Positions 1 to 11,649 of a DNA stretch of 64,000 nt are shown one piece after another; within the stretch, counting starts at the first letter, position 1; every line of letters begins with the position of its first letter. The notes beneath the pieces were generated by a model. The model was given only the letters and a program-made list of their open reading frames with translations, did not search any database and had not been told where the DNA came from. The position numbers and the translations under genes were made by a program. This DNA comes from Cycas panzhihuaensis (taxonomy: Eukaryota > Cycadophyta), in assembly GCA_023213395.1 (NCBI GenBank), contig CM041465.1, positions 181,729,741 to 181,793,740 on the forward strand. The letters run 5' to 3'.

Positions 1-689
1 ATTGCTTTAGTATGGATTCTATTATTGTCACTTAGAGAAATAAGAAATAGCCTAATATTACTTTATTATACATTAAGGCAAAATATAAAGTTACTTTTAT
101 AACTACTTATGACACCATATGGTTGCAATAGGTACTAGTTAATTTGGGATTAAATGGGGAGGAGGTGACTACATTATGTTATGATAATCTAAGTACGTCG
201 AATATTTGTAAGAATCCAATATTCCATGTATACACTAAACACATCAACATACATCATCATTTCTTTAGGGAATAAATCAAAAATAGAAAGGTTGAGCTTT
301 TATTAAATCTCTATCTAATGATAAATTTGATAAATTTAGATTTTGTATTGGTATTAAATCCAATGATATGAACATTAAGGGGAAGTGTGAAATTAATGTT
401 CATATGTGGATAAAAAGGATAGATAAGTTGTAGGAATTACAAAGTCCTAAATGGATTTATGACACGTATTAGTGTAGTTATAGATTTTTTTATTGACCAT
501 TATCCATCTTGTTTGTATATTAGTCTATTGTATACTATATAGAATTTGAGCAAATGGGTTTTTAATGAATAGAGATTATTATTAAAGGTAGACCAATTCT
601 ACCTATAAACTTATGTCTATATGGTTATGTTTAGTTTCATATCATGATCTTTAATTTGCAAAAATGGGTTATAGTTAAAGTTGATGCAG
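1..689. other. Unassigned AT-rich sequence upstream of Cop-a
   Basis: No protein domain, LTR end or RNA gene could be supported here. It lies directly upstream of the Ser-rich linker and reverse transcriptase of a plus-strand copia remnant, so the integrase half of that element would be expected here. I could not recognise it in any frame. It may be too decayed to read, or another insertion may have replaced it. Confidence 0.4.
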
Positions 690-2460
690 AGCCAGTTCAA
701 ACTTCATCTTCATCAATTCCAAGTTCAAGTTCAAATTAGAATTCAAGTTCAACTCCAAGTTCATCATCTAATCCAAGTTAAGAATAAATTATAAGTCCAA
801 ATAGCTTATTACAAGTCATAATCCTAAAGTAATGATTGATAGAAATTTTAGTAAAAGGTTGTATGGGTCTAAACCAAGAGTTTATCTTGCATTAATAACT
901 CAAGTAATAAAAAATGATGAACGTCATTCTTTTGAAGAAGATATTGAAAATAATAAATACATTTAAGCAATAGAATCTAAATATAATTATTTGTATAGAA
1001 ATGAAATATAAGATTTGGTAGAGTTATCTATTGATAAAAAAGTGATTAGTACAAAGTGGATATATAAAACCAAATATAAAGCTGATAGCATAATTAACAA
1101 ATACAAAGAAATACTTGTAGCAAAGGGATATGCTTAATATAAAGGAATTGGTGATGAAGAAATCTTTACTCCTATTACTAGAATGGATACTATTAGAAAT
1201 ATCTTAGCTTTAGCTACTTATTAAGGTTGGAATATATATTAGATGAATGCTAAGTCAACATTTCTTAATAGATATATTGATGAAAATATTTATGTTACTC
1301 AACCTCAAGGATTTGATTTTAAAGGACATGAAAACTTGGTATGCAAGTTAAAGAAAGCTTTGTATGGATTGAAATAAACCCCAAGAACTTAGTATTCAAT
1401 GACTGATAAGTATTTTCAAGATAAAGGATTTTAGAAAAGTCCATCAAACTTAAATTTATATATCTAAACTATAAAAACTTCAATTATTATAATTATACTT
1501 TATGTTGATGATCTTATCTATATAAGAAATAGTGATGAAATGTTTTAGTAATTCATGAATGATATGAACTAGAATTTAAAATGATAGATTTAGGACAACT
1601 ACATTATTTTCTTGGCATAGAAAATTAGCAAAGTGAAAGTAGTATTTATATGTCACAAGGCAAATACACTATGGATATTTTAAAGAAATTTAACATGAAT
1701 TATTATAAATCAAGCTCTACTCTTGTTGATCTTAGGTTGAAGTTAAGTAAAAATGAAGATTTTATTTTTACTAATTCTATTATATATCATTTATTAATAG
1801 GCAACATGATTTACTTGATGAATACTCAACCATACATAACATATATAATGAATTTAATTTCAAGATTCATGTTATAATTGAAAAGAGAACATTAGGAAGA
1901 AGCAAAGAGAATTTTGAAATATATCAAAGGAACATTGAATTACAGATTGACATATACTTTATCAAATGAATACAAATTAATTAGTTATTTAATGTAAATT
2001 GGATAACTAACATTGAAAATAAAAAAATAATTTTAGGATATGTATTCAATATTGGTTCAACATTAATAACCTAGAACATAAAGAAATAACTAATAATTTC
2101 TTTATCTATAACAAAAGTTGAGTACAAAGTAGTTGAAGTAGCAATAATAGAAGTAATATGGATCAAAAGAATTCTCGAAAACCTACATCACCTCAATATG
2201 AAACTACGGTTATCTTATATAATAATCAAAGTATAATTAAGTTGACTACGAATCCAGTTATGCACAATAAAACAAAGCATATTGAAATCAAACATCACTA
2301 TATTAAAAAATTAACCTAATATGAACAAATTAAACTTCAACATTACAAGACAGAAGACTAAGTTGAAAACATTCTTATAAAAGCATTATCGAAGGCTAAG
2401 CATTTTTGGCATAAAGAAAATCTTGGTATACAACTAAATATGTATTATAGTAGTGTATTA
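690..2460 (+). pseudogene. Cop-a: Ty1/copia reverse transcriptase and RNase H remnant
   Basis: A degenerate copia pol 3' half. A Ser/Pro-rich low-complexity linker (about 690-780) precedes the RT core. Then follow the TKWIYKTKY-type block (about 1050), the LVAKGYA block, the KKALYGLK block (about 1350), the catalytic YVDD box (about 1500) and LGQLHYFLGI (about 1590). The RNase H follows, with VEYK (about 2115) and a KHIEIKHHYIK motif (about 2275). In an active element this enzyme copies the RNA into cDNA and removes the template strand in virus-like particles. It carries many in-frame stops, mostly TAA/TAG at Gln positions and TAG at Trp positions, and at least two frameshifts. No LTR or polypurine tract was found next to it, so the ends are undefined. 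Confidence 0.85.
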
Positions 2461-2499
2461 AAATATAACACACATTTATTATATCAAATATAATTAGCT

Positions 2500-3161
2500 A
2501 AGTAAAAATACATGTATGCTTGGTCAACATAAAGGCCAAATATTATTAGAAGTAAGTGACGTAAATGATCCTACATATGCCTATAACATGACTATATAAA
2601 GATGTACTAAGTAAAATAGATTATGAATGATTATTAAAAATCATAATAGAAATATTATGATGTTGTTTTATTGTTCCAAGGTCATTATATCTTGCAATTA
2701 ATTTTCTAATACTACTCCTGTACAAAGTGATTTGGACCAAGTTTAATGAGAAATAATGGTACCATGCTCAATTACTTCATATTGGCTATCATCACCTAGA
2801 ATAATAGATTGGTTGTAACTGCCTTTGAGTTCACTAAACTATTGTTTATAAATAGCTCTAAATACACTTTCTTATCATTTATAGATAAAACAATAGATTT
2901 TCTAGATTTCTTTCTATTTACTTTCTTCTTCTAATGATTATTTTCTTGGTGACCTTTCTTATTATGATAAGAGTATGTGATATCTTTTTCTGACTTGATG
3001 AAATATTTACTCATGTTGTGAGAAGGTGGTAGAGTTTATTTAGAAGCATTTATTTGAAGCTTTTTCTTAAATTGAGAATCCAAATCCATGCTACTATTGC
3101 TACAAACATATCCTCCCATTCATTGCTCCTATTAGAATTTATAATTATAACTTAGACACCA
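2500..3161 (-). pseudogene. Cop-b: copia gag C-terminus (zinc knuckle) and protease-side fragment
   Basis: Read on the minus strand, this holds a Lys-rich gag tail with a decayed CCHC zinc knuckle (about 2920-2975; the KKGH core is visible but several Cys are lost). A linker and a protease-proximal block with a GDD...GTI pattern (about 2740-2790) follow. It continues the minus-strand gag found at 24576-25130. The two halves are separated by LARD-c with Tat-1 inside it. The rest of the Cop-b pol is not visible to the left, where plus-strand Cop-a sits, so Cop-b is truncated or interrupted there. Confidence 0.55.
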
Positions 3162-3514
3162 TATTAGAAATATAATTGTACTCTTATATCAAGTTATAAT
3201 TTAGAGTATTTACATAGCAAAATATAATATACATATACAATGACTAATTTATCTCATGGGTATTGTACATATATAATGGAATAAACATGAATATAAAGTA
3301 CTAAAATAGATAAATCATATACTAATCAGCATTATGAGCATTTATTATAAGAGAGATAAGAGATTTATATGTGAAAAAATTAGTGTGGAAAAACCAATAG
3401 GAGAAAGTAGAGTTTGTAGCTCCTTTTTATGATTATAATAGGCACATCTCCTTTCTTTTAAGTTCTTAAGTATTGTATATACATGTTTATATCAATAGTT
3501 AACTCATGAGTAGC
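3162..3514 (-). repeat. LARD-c 3' LTR, left part (interrupted by Tat-1)
   Basis: Directly repeated in 24065-24575 over its whole length. It starts with TATTAG, read as a decayed TGTTAG terminus. The LTR is cut at 3514 by insertion of Tat-1 and resumes at 21033. Both parts together are 509 bp, against 511 bp for the right copy. This is how the left LTR, the Tat-1 insertion site and the target duplication were fixed. Confidence 0.8.
3510..3514. repeat. Target-site duplication of Tat-1, left copy (GTAGC)
   Basis: Five bases, identical to 21028-21032 just beyond the 3' LTR of Tat-1. The sequence on both sides joins into the uninterrupted LARD-c LTR, as seen by comparison with 24065-24575. Confidence 0.85.
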
Positions 3515-5938
3515 TATTTCACCAAAACGCAACATCTTCATTTGCATTTAGATTATATTGGTAAATTGGTATATATTGTATGATTTTATGGAAGGTAATT
3601 GATTGATGGTAATTGTATTTGATAGATTAAGCCATGTTTTGTTGATATGATACATGATTTTCAATTGATGAAATGTGATAAATGTTGATGTGGTTTGTGC
3701 TTTTATTATTACCCACCGATGATGTAGACTATGACAATAGAGTTTTCTTTATCATCAGCTTAAACTCATACTTCTTTAAAAGTTTGGTAATTTTTATCTT
3801 ATTTTTAAGATTTCACCTGTAATTTCATCATTCATCACTTTTTGGGCTTCTGCTTAATGTATTTCCCCTTATTCTGGGCTTGTTTACTCTTTAATAAATT
3901 TATTTTGATAATTTAATCTTCATTAAATGTCAATTTTTATCATTTTTTGATCAAATTTTTACTTTACTAAAATCACATTTTTCACGCTATAAAAAATGTG
4001 ACCGGTCATGTTTTTATAATAAAGTCACATTTTTGGTAGGTGAAAAATGTAATTGGTCATGTTTTTCACTATTGTGCAATGAAAAATTAGGTAGATCACT
4101 AAATTTTTTGCATGTTGCCACTCAAATTCGATGGGATTTGATTCTTTCGATGCCTCATAAGTGATAAAGAGTGATTGTTGATTGTAAATTAAGAGAGAAG
4201 AAGTGATTTCTGCTCTAGTATTATGAGACTTTATGAAGTTTTTGGAGATTTCTTGAGGACTACTACTGTGACTTTGAATATTTAAATTTTTGATGATTAT
4301 TAGGTGAAATATTGAGGAAGTTTTATTGATGTATCATTGCTACTAAATTATTAATGGTTTGAGCTTCCATTTTTTTAGATCTTCATCAGTTTTATACTTC
4401 AAACTTCTTTTAATTTAGCAAGATCTTTCCTATTAAGTATTAAACTTGTTTCATGGTGTTTTGAAGGTAATTTTAGCTCATAATTATTTCTTTTCCTTGG
4501 TCAATTGCTATTGTACTCTCATTTAGATTTTTAATACTAAAATACATACTTGAAAGGTCAGCCTTTTATGTGGTTCCTTAAGGGTAGATTAGGGTGGGGC
4601 ATGGTCATCTCTCCACCATAAATTTAGCTCTCCCTTTTCACTCTCTTATAATATTTTATATTTTAGTTGGATTGCCTCTACCTTTTGGCATTCCTTATCT
4701 CTAGTTTGGCCTCTTTGGATTGTTGATTCTTCCTTCTTTGGTCTTGTTTTAAAGGAAAGTGTGTGGGAAAGTTAGTTAAGTGAAAAAGAAACTGTTATTC
4801 TGAGGCATTCTTCATAATAAAAAATATGTATTTTCTCTTATATTTATTATTAAATGCATTTTTATTTTTAAGTTAGCTCTTGTATTTTAAGAATTAAAAG
4901 TTGAGAGTGTTGTTTGGTTGAAATATCTCTGATTTTTAATTTAACATTATGTTCAAGGATTCCTTTGGAGCTTTTACTACTCCAATTGTGATATAACCTT
5001 TAGTGATTATTCTTACATAGATGATTGTTATTCAGATTTATGATTTATCTATTATCTCATAGATCTAAAAATTATTAGAAAACAACAATAGTTTCCTTTT
5101 AAAAATCTCTCTTTTTGTGCATTATTTTATCACTTTTTAAAGAGAATTGGTTGCATGCATCAATGTTGGATCATATTGACTAGTTTTGCATGTTGATTGG
5201 TCTCTTTTAAAAGAAAGTTACATAAAAAATCATCTAGTAAATTTTAAATTTTGAGTAGCAACATCTCATTTGAAATGAATCAGGCATGTTACATATAGGA
5301 AACCTATCTCATAGTTGCATGTGCATCTTTCATTTTGAAAACAAAAAAATAAAAAAGAACTTGCATGCATAGTTTCTAGTTTATTTGCTTTTGCTTTTAT
5401 ATAAAAAATAAAATAAAATAAAAAGGTTTATATGAGTTTGATCTTGTAGTTTCTTTGGTTGTATTGTCTTACTCTTTTGGCTACATATCTTTGCAATCAT
5501 ATCAAAACCTAAAAACCAAAACAAGACAAGCTACCATTTCCATTAGCTTACCCTCTCGTACATCTTAGTAAAACTCAAAACATTGAAATGATTACATGAG
5601 AGGAATCCTTAGGAAGGATATTGAGGATATTGTAAGTGTAGTTCTAAACTTAGAACTCCTTCATCAAGTTGTATAGGTTAGTTGATTTTATCATTCTATT
5701 TCATATCCACACCTTTCGTCGTATCCACTTACACTTAGGTAGATGACACTACTAGGTGAAGACTCCTCCTTAGGAGTTGGGTAAAGATGGTCCTTTAGGT
5801 CTTATTGAGCTTTGAGTCTCATGATTTTAATCATAAAAGGAACTGAGAGATATTAAGTTTTGATCCACTATAGGCCCCAACCATCTTTTTGGTGACCTTG
5901 TTAAGGATCAAACCCAAGAACCCCCTAGAACACTACCA
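3515..5938 (+). repeat. Tat-1 5' LTR
   Basis: About 2.42 kb, repeated at 18627-21027. The left terminus reads TATTTCACC where the 3' LTR has TGTTTCACC, a TG-to-TA change at the end. It holds the element's promoter and RNA start in this family. A 10-bp inverted repeat (3973-3982 and 3992-4001) with a 9-nt loop lies about 0.46 kb in. It contains A-rich tracts but no coding sequence. Confidence 0.85.
3973..4001. other. Inverted repeat in Tat-1 5' LTR
   Basis: TCACATTTTT and AAAAATGTGA form a perfect 10-bp stem around a 9-nt loop. A related, imperfect stem follows at about 4025-4052. The 3' LTR counterpart (about 19050-19090) is eroded. Function unknown. Confidence 0.6.
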
Positions 5939-5944
5939 TCTTTT

Positions 5945-5962
5945 TGGTGGTCATACTGGGGA
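5945..5962 (+). other. Tat-1 primer-binding site
   Basis: TGGTGGTCATACTGGGGA lies 6 bp beyond the 5' LTR end. It matches the Tat-3 site TGGCGACCATACTGGGGA (55321) except for transitions. It is not the initiator-tRNA(Met) site of the copia elements in this window. It resembles the TGGCGACTCNGCTGGGGA-type sites of Ogre elements, thought to pair with tRNA-Arg. The tRNA assignment is inference. Confidence 0.7.
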
Positions 5963-6300
5963 ACCACTATTTATCTTCAAGTAAAGCTATAAAAATAACA
6001 ACACCTATACCCAAGCACATTTTGAGACTTCAAGGTCTTCTACTTGATTCTCAAGCATGCCCATCATATTTTGGTTAGGACATTTCATCATCTTACGTTA
6101 AATATTTAGAATTTCAAGCATATGATACATACATTTATCCTCATGAAGATTCAACCCAACTATATAATATACTAGTGGAGTAGGGATAACTAGATCCTTT
6201 GTAGTATTCTAGAGATCCTTCTTTCGCAGATATTTATTTCGTATAAGAAGAATCACCTTCTACTCAATTACATCTGTGTTTTCCTGAGCTAATCCTTACT
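5963..6300 (+). other. Tat-1 leader between primer site and gag
   Basis: AT-rich leader. No open frame or known motif was recognised beyond its position between the primer-binding site and the first gag-like frame. Confidence 0.4.
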
Positions 6301-8070
6301 AGGATCCCTACCCCACTACACATGCTTAGTTATCATGATCCTTTTCACCCAAAGACTCATACTATGTCATCTTTACTGCAACATGTCCAAATTGATCCTT
6401 TAGGTGAAGACTATGAGTCGATTGAGATGGACCCTCTAGTCTCCTCATTCATCTCATTCTCCTTCACCAAGACTTATGTCACAGTCTCATTCTCTATCCT
6501 TAGAGGAAGTTGACAATCACAAATTGACCCATTCGTAACCTCCTCAATATTCTCATAGGTAACAAGTTTAGATTTATTCTTCCCATTCTATACCTCTTAC
6601 TTATAGAGGTGATACTACTATTGTTGCTTATTGTATTCCTAGCACCATACACATACCCACTTCCAGTCAAGTGGTTATGGCTTTACTTAGTTTATGATTG
6701 ATTCAGTCTTATTCTACTAGGATTGCCTCTTCATATCCTATTTCTTCTACTACTTAGATACCCCCATATGCATCATATACTATTGGGTCTTATGGCGTTA
6801 GGCCTCACTCACTATCACTTAGAGTGTCTAACATGATTTCCTTGTTGCAGCATATTTCTCACACTCATTTACCATATCCACATACTTCGGCAGGATAATC
6901 ATTACTTTTGAGGAATTCTAATCCTAATTCCTCTTCACATATTCCTAGGCCTATCCCATAGCCTAATCCTTTCTATACCTTTAATTTAAGTTTTTGACAA
7001 AACCTTATATAGCAAACCAACTCTTTGGTTAACCCTGTAGCATGGTTTGTTCGTCCTTCTACTTTTCCATCTCATGATGTTTCACAATAACAACTGTAAT
7101 CTCAACAACCTATGCATTCATCTATTCCTCATATGTCATCCTTACCTTAATATTCCATTATGTTGAGGCCAAGGAGGCCCTTTTTAGATTATATGAAGTC
7201 TTCCTTTCTACGTGAGGTTTTGTTGTCACCTATGTCCCCATTCCTTCTTAAGTTACCCAAAGTTTCTAGTGACTCTTCTTAAGACCCTGCCTCCCATATA
7301 TAAGCATTTGCGCTCGCTTGGACTGATTTTATACCATATGACTATGTTATGATACATATATTCCCTAAATCACTTCAAGGCGATGCCTTAAAGTGGTTTT
7401 ATTATATTCCTTTAGCCTCGGTTCTCTTATTCCAATAACTAGTTGATTCCTTTATCAATTATTTTGATGTAGCGAGACCATCTAAGTTAGGCATCAAATC
7501 TTTGTTGAAAATTAAACAAAATAATGATGAAACTTTGAGAGATTTTGTTAGGAGATTTCAAGACCAAGTCCATGCTTACCATTCACACCTTGATCCTAGT
7601 TTGTTGTTTGATCTATTTATAAATGCGTTGAGGCCCCATCTACATTTAGAAGTTCTGAAATTCGGTCCTCAATTGTATAAGGAAGCAATTGACTCCTATT
7701 TGGATTTAGAGATATTTAAAATACAAGCATGTATCAAGAAGGTTGAGAAACCCATGCCTTCTAAAAATCTAATTCATCCTGCGAAAGCTACCCATCTTGA
7801 ATGTGCATACGATTATATAACTTCCTCAATTAGATCACTCGAGTGTACAATCAATACTAAATTACATGTTAATGATCCATCTCCAACTCAATCCTCATAA
7901 GAGACTAAATTCATTTACTTGACCAAGGGGAGGAAGAAATAAGATTCTTCCCCACCTCCTCCTTTATCTAGAAAGACAAAATGGTGCTCCTATAATAGAA
8001 GTGAGTGCTAAACTATTCAAAATATAGTCCATAATACAAACACTCAGGTGGACCATTCTTTTAAGTCACT
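6300..8070 (+). pseudogene. Tat-1 gag
   Basis: Gag forms the virus-like particle that packages the RNA. A Pro/Ser-rich N-terminal part is broken by stops. The conserved retrotransposon gag core follows (about 7180-7900), with the GDALKWFY block (about 7380) also seen in Tat-3 at about 56820. The piece 7502-7897 is open for 132 codons and aligns with Tat-3 57032-57346 (LFINALRPHLHLEVLK versus LFINTLHPEVHVEVLK). A WCS...C remnant at about 7981-8010 matches the C-x2-H-x4-H-x4-C finger of Tat-3 gag, with His lost. Former Gln codons are frequent stops. Confidence 0.8.
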
Positions 8071-8080
8071 GTAAGACCAA

Positions 8081-9000
8081 ATGATCCATAAGGATCCGTT
8101 GCCTCAACATAGTAAGAAAACTACTAAAGAAGATAAAGGCAAGGAGAAGCAAATACAAGATGATAAAGATGAACCTTTAAGCTCTAATTCATCTAAGAAG
8201 ACTATCATTCCTATAAACGTTCCAACAATAAGGAACACTAATCAATCTCACCCACCTCTAAAAGGTGGTGATACCAAGAGAACCATAAATATGGTGGAGA
8301 CTTCAAAGAGTGCAGGTCCATCCAAATCATCCGATGATTTGATGGTGAGGAATCCTAACTCTTTACCTCTAATACACCCTCATCCAATTAGGTTTAGGTC
8401 CATTCCCCTTAGTTTAAAGGATGGATCTTTATCTTTGGTAGAAGAATTAAAGACCATTCCAGTAGGCATATTAGTTATCGATTTTCTCAAGTTTCCCCCT
8501 AAGTAATGTCAACCTTTATTTGATGCATTGGGAGTCCCTACAGTAGCTTCTTCACCTACTACTACTCTTTCTTTTGACCTCACAACCTTGCCTAGTTGTT
8601 CTACCTACATGCCAAATGATATTCCCCCATTTTACATTGAGATCATCAAAGATGATAATAATATCAAGTGGGTTATCATTGACAAGGGATCATCTATTAA
8701 TGTAATCCCTCTCCGTATTGTCAAAGATTTAGAAATTTTCATCTTTAATCCATGTTAATGGATCTGCCAATGGTATGATAAGAATCAAAACGTGACCTTG
8801 GGTCAAGTTACCCTTCCTCAAACTTTGGAGGATAAGATTGTGCTTATTACCCTTACTATCATTAACTTGGATTTAGAATATAATATTCTTTTGGTTAGAC
8901 CATGAATTATCCATATGGCAGTAGTTTGTTTGTCGCTCCTTGGTGAACTCAAGTTCATTCATGAGGGAGAACTTAAAATCATTAAATAAAAGCCAAAACC
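8081..9000 (+). pseudogene. Tat-1 protease region
   Basis: A charged linker (8081-8506) leads to an aspartic protease fold. The catalytic-type motif reads IIDKGSSINVIPL (about 8668-8710) where plant Tat elements have a D-G-G/S-S motif. Then follow a beta-rich stretch and a decayed LLLGRPW flap-side block (about 8885-8910). The same arrangement is better preserved in Tat-3 (58269-58500). The enzyme would cleave the Gag-Pol polyprotein. The third catalytic-triad residue is replaced, and stops break the frame. Confidence 0.7.
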
Positions 9001-10130
9001 TATTAAGCAACCAATTCCTCTTGTTGAGACCTTTTTGGAACTTGGTGAATCCTCCAACTCTATGGAGTACTTCTTTTAGTCACTTAGTTTAGGTCAGTAC
9101 TTTACTATTAAAGCCCCTTCAACTTACCCTAAAGTGAAGGGTGTGGATTTAGTTGAAGTTGTTCCTTTATCATTAGATTCCCTATCCACTCCTATTTCTT
9201 CATATTTGACTAATTGCCTTTTGGTTCCTTCTTCTTGTATTTTTGATGAAGAAGTGGCTTCTCGCTCTATCATATTTTATCAAGGTCTACCCCTAAGTGA
9301 CCTTGTTAACATAGATCCTATTCACACTTATTTTTCAAAGGTTTTTTACTTACCCCCATGGGAAAATCTAGTGGTTCCTTCCTTGACCACTTATCTAGCA
9401 ACTACTTCCTCAGGTATCGTTGCATATGATTTATGCATTGGTGCTTCCTATCTTTCTTTCACTCCTCTTTCTTTGATACATGGTTGAATAGACATGAGAA
9501 GAATTTATTATTACATCAACTCCCAGACCTAGCATCAGATGGTGAAGATACTAATTTACTTAACATAGATCAAGATAGTTTTAGAATCTCTACTATAGTA
9601 CGGGAAGTTAATTCTATTTCTACTATCTCTTTACTTTCTTGTCCTCATTTGGATTATCCTATATCTTGACTTATCTTGATATCTAAGTCTTACCATGATT
9701 ATAACATAGATAATCAAGGGTTTCAACATGCTTTTTCTTCTTCAATTTGGGAGTTCATAGATGGGCCTATCCCCTTTCCTCAAGTTTCATCAATCATAGA
9801 GTTTGTGCCCACTCCAAACTCTTTAGTTGGTCCTCTTCCATCTTCTATTTCTCAATCTAAGAACCTTCACCTCGTCAATCTCTTTTACCTTGACTATTTC
9901 AAGAATGATGAAGCAATTGTTGAGTATTTAGTAGGTTCATTTTTTAGTTTTCCTTATGGACACTATAAGTTAGGGTTTTCTAAAGTCATAGTTAATCATT
10001 CTCAACCCTAGGAGTCTACCTCTTCGATTGAGCCTACCCCTCCTTATTTTGAGGAAGGGAATGCAATGCTTATGGAACAAACCATCGATGTAGATTTAGA
10101 AATAGAGGATACCCCTAGAATTATCAAGTT
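9001..10130 (+). pseudogene. Tat-1 protease-RT linker region
   Basis: Long, poorly conserved coding-like stretch with open segments of 78-117 codons (9134-9487, 9433-9669, 9676-10011). It corresponds to Tat-3 58700-59400. Both copies share Pro/Ser/Leu-rich composition, a GPLP/GPLL-type segment and an acidic stretch followed by YLVGSF or HLAGSI before RT. No known domain was recognised. A family-specific spacer of the polyprotein is the likely reading. Confidence 0.55.
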
Positions 10131-10139
10131 TGAAGCTAG

Positions 10140-10312
10140 TTGTGCTCCCTAAGAGATCGCCTAGTTTAAGGATCTCTTCCATGAGTTCTTCTTAGTTTTT
10201 ACGTGGGACTATAAAGACATGCAAGGCCTTGACTCCCAAATCATTGGATATAATATTACTATAATTCCTAGTATAAAACCTAAATGACAAAAGAAACATT
10301 ATATTTATCGAC

Positions 10313-10346
<34 letters not shown>

Positions 10347-10990
10347 TAAGTAAGAGGTAGAGAAGTTGTTAACAATAAGATTCATTGATAGTGTTGACTA
10401 TTCTCAATAGGTCTCTAACATAGTTCCTGTAGTAAAGAAGAATAGTACAATTTAGATTTGCATCAACTTTCATGATATTAATGATGCGTGTCCCAAAGAT
10501 AATTTTCCTCTTCCCTTTCTTGATCAAATTTGGGATCAGATGATTGGTTTTGAGGTAATGTCTCTTATGGATGGATTTTCAGGATATAATCATATTTCTA
10601 TCACATCTTGTGACTTCCATAAGACCACTTTCACTACTCCTTAGGGCACCTTCCTTCATAAAGTCATGCCTTTTAGATTAAAGAATGTTAGTGTGACGTA
10701 TTAAATGGCCATGATCCACATTTTTTATGATTTGATTCACAATATTATTGCTATTTCTCTAGATGATATACTCGCCCTTTCACGCAAAAGATTTGATCAT
10801 TTGTATCATCTGAGAATAATTTTTGAAAGGTATAAAAAGTATCATTTGTGCTTAAACCCCTCTAAAGGTATTTTTGCCATTACCTTAGGAAAGATGTTGG
10901 GAAACATTATTTTTCAAGATGAGATTTGAATCGATCGTAAAATGATTAAGGCTATCGTTCAAATTCCTCCTCCTAAGACTCAAAAATAGA
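10140..10990 (+). pseudogene. Tat-1 reverse transcriptase
   Basis: Gypsy RT with recognisable blocks: the N-terminal QFKDLF segment (about 10163), a NFHDINDACPKDNFPLPF-like block (about 10465-10520), SLMDGFSGYN (about 10560), the FTTP-GTF block (about 10630) and a polymerase active site reading SLDD (about 10755) in place of the usual Y/F-x-D-D. The Trp before GTF is TAG, and several Gln codons are stops. A (TC)n tract (10314-10340) has expanded inside the N-terminal part and disrupts the frame. It aligns throughout with Tat-3 59503-60240. Confidence 0.88.
10314..10340 (+). repeat. (TC)n microsatellite inside Tat-1 RT
   Basis: Thirteen and a half TC units between two recognisable RT segments. 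Tat-3 has no such tract at the matching place (about 59560), so it arose after insertion or within this copy's lineage. Confidence 0.9.
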
Positions 10991-11600
10991 TTAAATCTTT
11001 TCTAGGTAGGCTTGGTTTTCTAAGATGTTTTATTGTTGACTTAAACTTATATGTTAATCCCATTACCAATCTTTTGAAGAAAGGTGTTGAATTATAGTGG
11101 ACTCCACAAGTTCAAGAGTTCTTTGATAGGTTGAAGTGACCCTTATTTTCAACTCCAGTTCTTGCTCCACCAAGGTTTGATAAGTCATTCATCCTATACA
11201 CTTTAGCTACTAAGGAATCATTAGTAGGTATGCTAACACAAGAGGATAATTTTGGTAAAGAGAGGGCTATATACTTCATTAGTAGGACTTTCATGGCAAC
11301 TGAGATTTATTATCCTTTTCTTGAGAAAGAATGTCTTGCCTTAGTTTTTGCTACTAAGAAGCTTTTCCACTACCTCCTTAGGAATAGGGTCCACCTCATT
11401 ATCTAATCATATTCGATAAGGTTACTTGCCAAGTCTAACCTTACTAGTCTACTAGGTAAGTGGTCTTTATTACTTCAAGAATTTGATTTGTAGATGGTCA
11501 ATAGAAAGTCTAAGAAATGCATGACCATTTCAAAGATCATGGTTGATGCTCCTCTTCCAAATCCTGATAGCCAACCCATTGACGATTCTCTTCTAAATGA
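10991..11600 (+). pseudogene. Tat-1 RT-linked RNase H (catalytic positions lost)
   Basis: Gypsy RNase H joined to RT. The FLGRLGFLR connector (about 11000) and VLAPPRFDKSFILYTLA block (about 11157-11205) are clear, followed by EKECLALV (about 11322). The first catalytic Asp of the fold (usually S-D-A/Y) reads ATKES. The T-D-H/Q-P-L site reads as a stop plus SYS. The Glu is kept. Tat-3 has lost the same two Asp positions in different ways, which suggests the domain had already stopped acting as a nuclease in this lineage. Confidence 0.75.
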
Positions 11601-11649
11601 ACATATCTTCCATATCTAGAGTATCCCTTTTGATGATCCATGGTATTAG

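Noticed and set aside
690-2460. Genome with reassigned stop codons (TAA/TAG read as Gln)
   Set aside because: Stops also fall at Trp and Arg codons and come with frameshifts and deletions. LTRs and primer sites show the same C-to-T changes. This is decay of dead elements, not a variant code.
3510-3514. Region 3.5-5.9 kb and 18.6-21.0 kb as a segmental duplication
   Set aside because: TG/CA-type ends, primer site, polypurine tract and the GTAGC duplication show they are LTRs.
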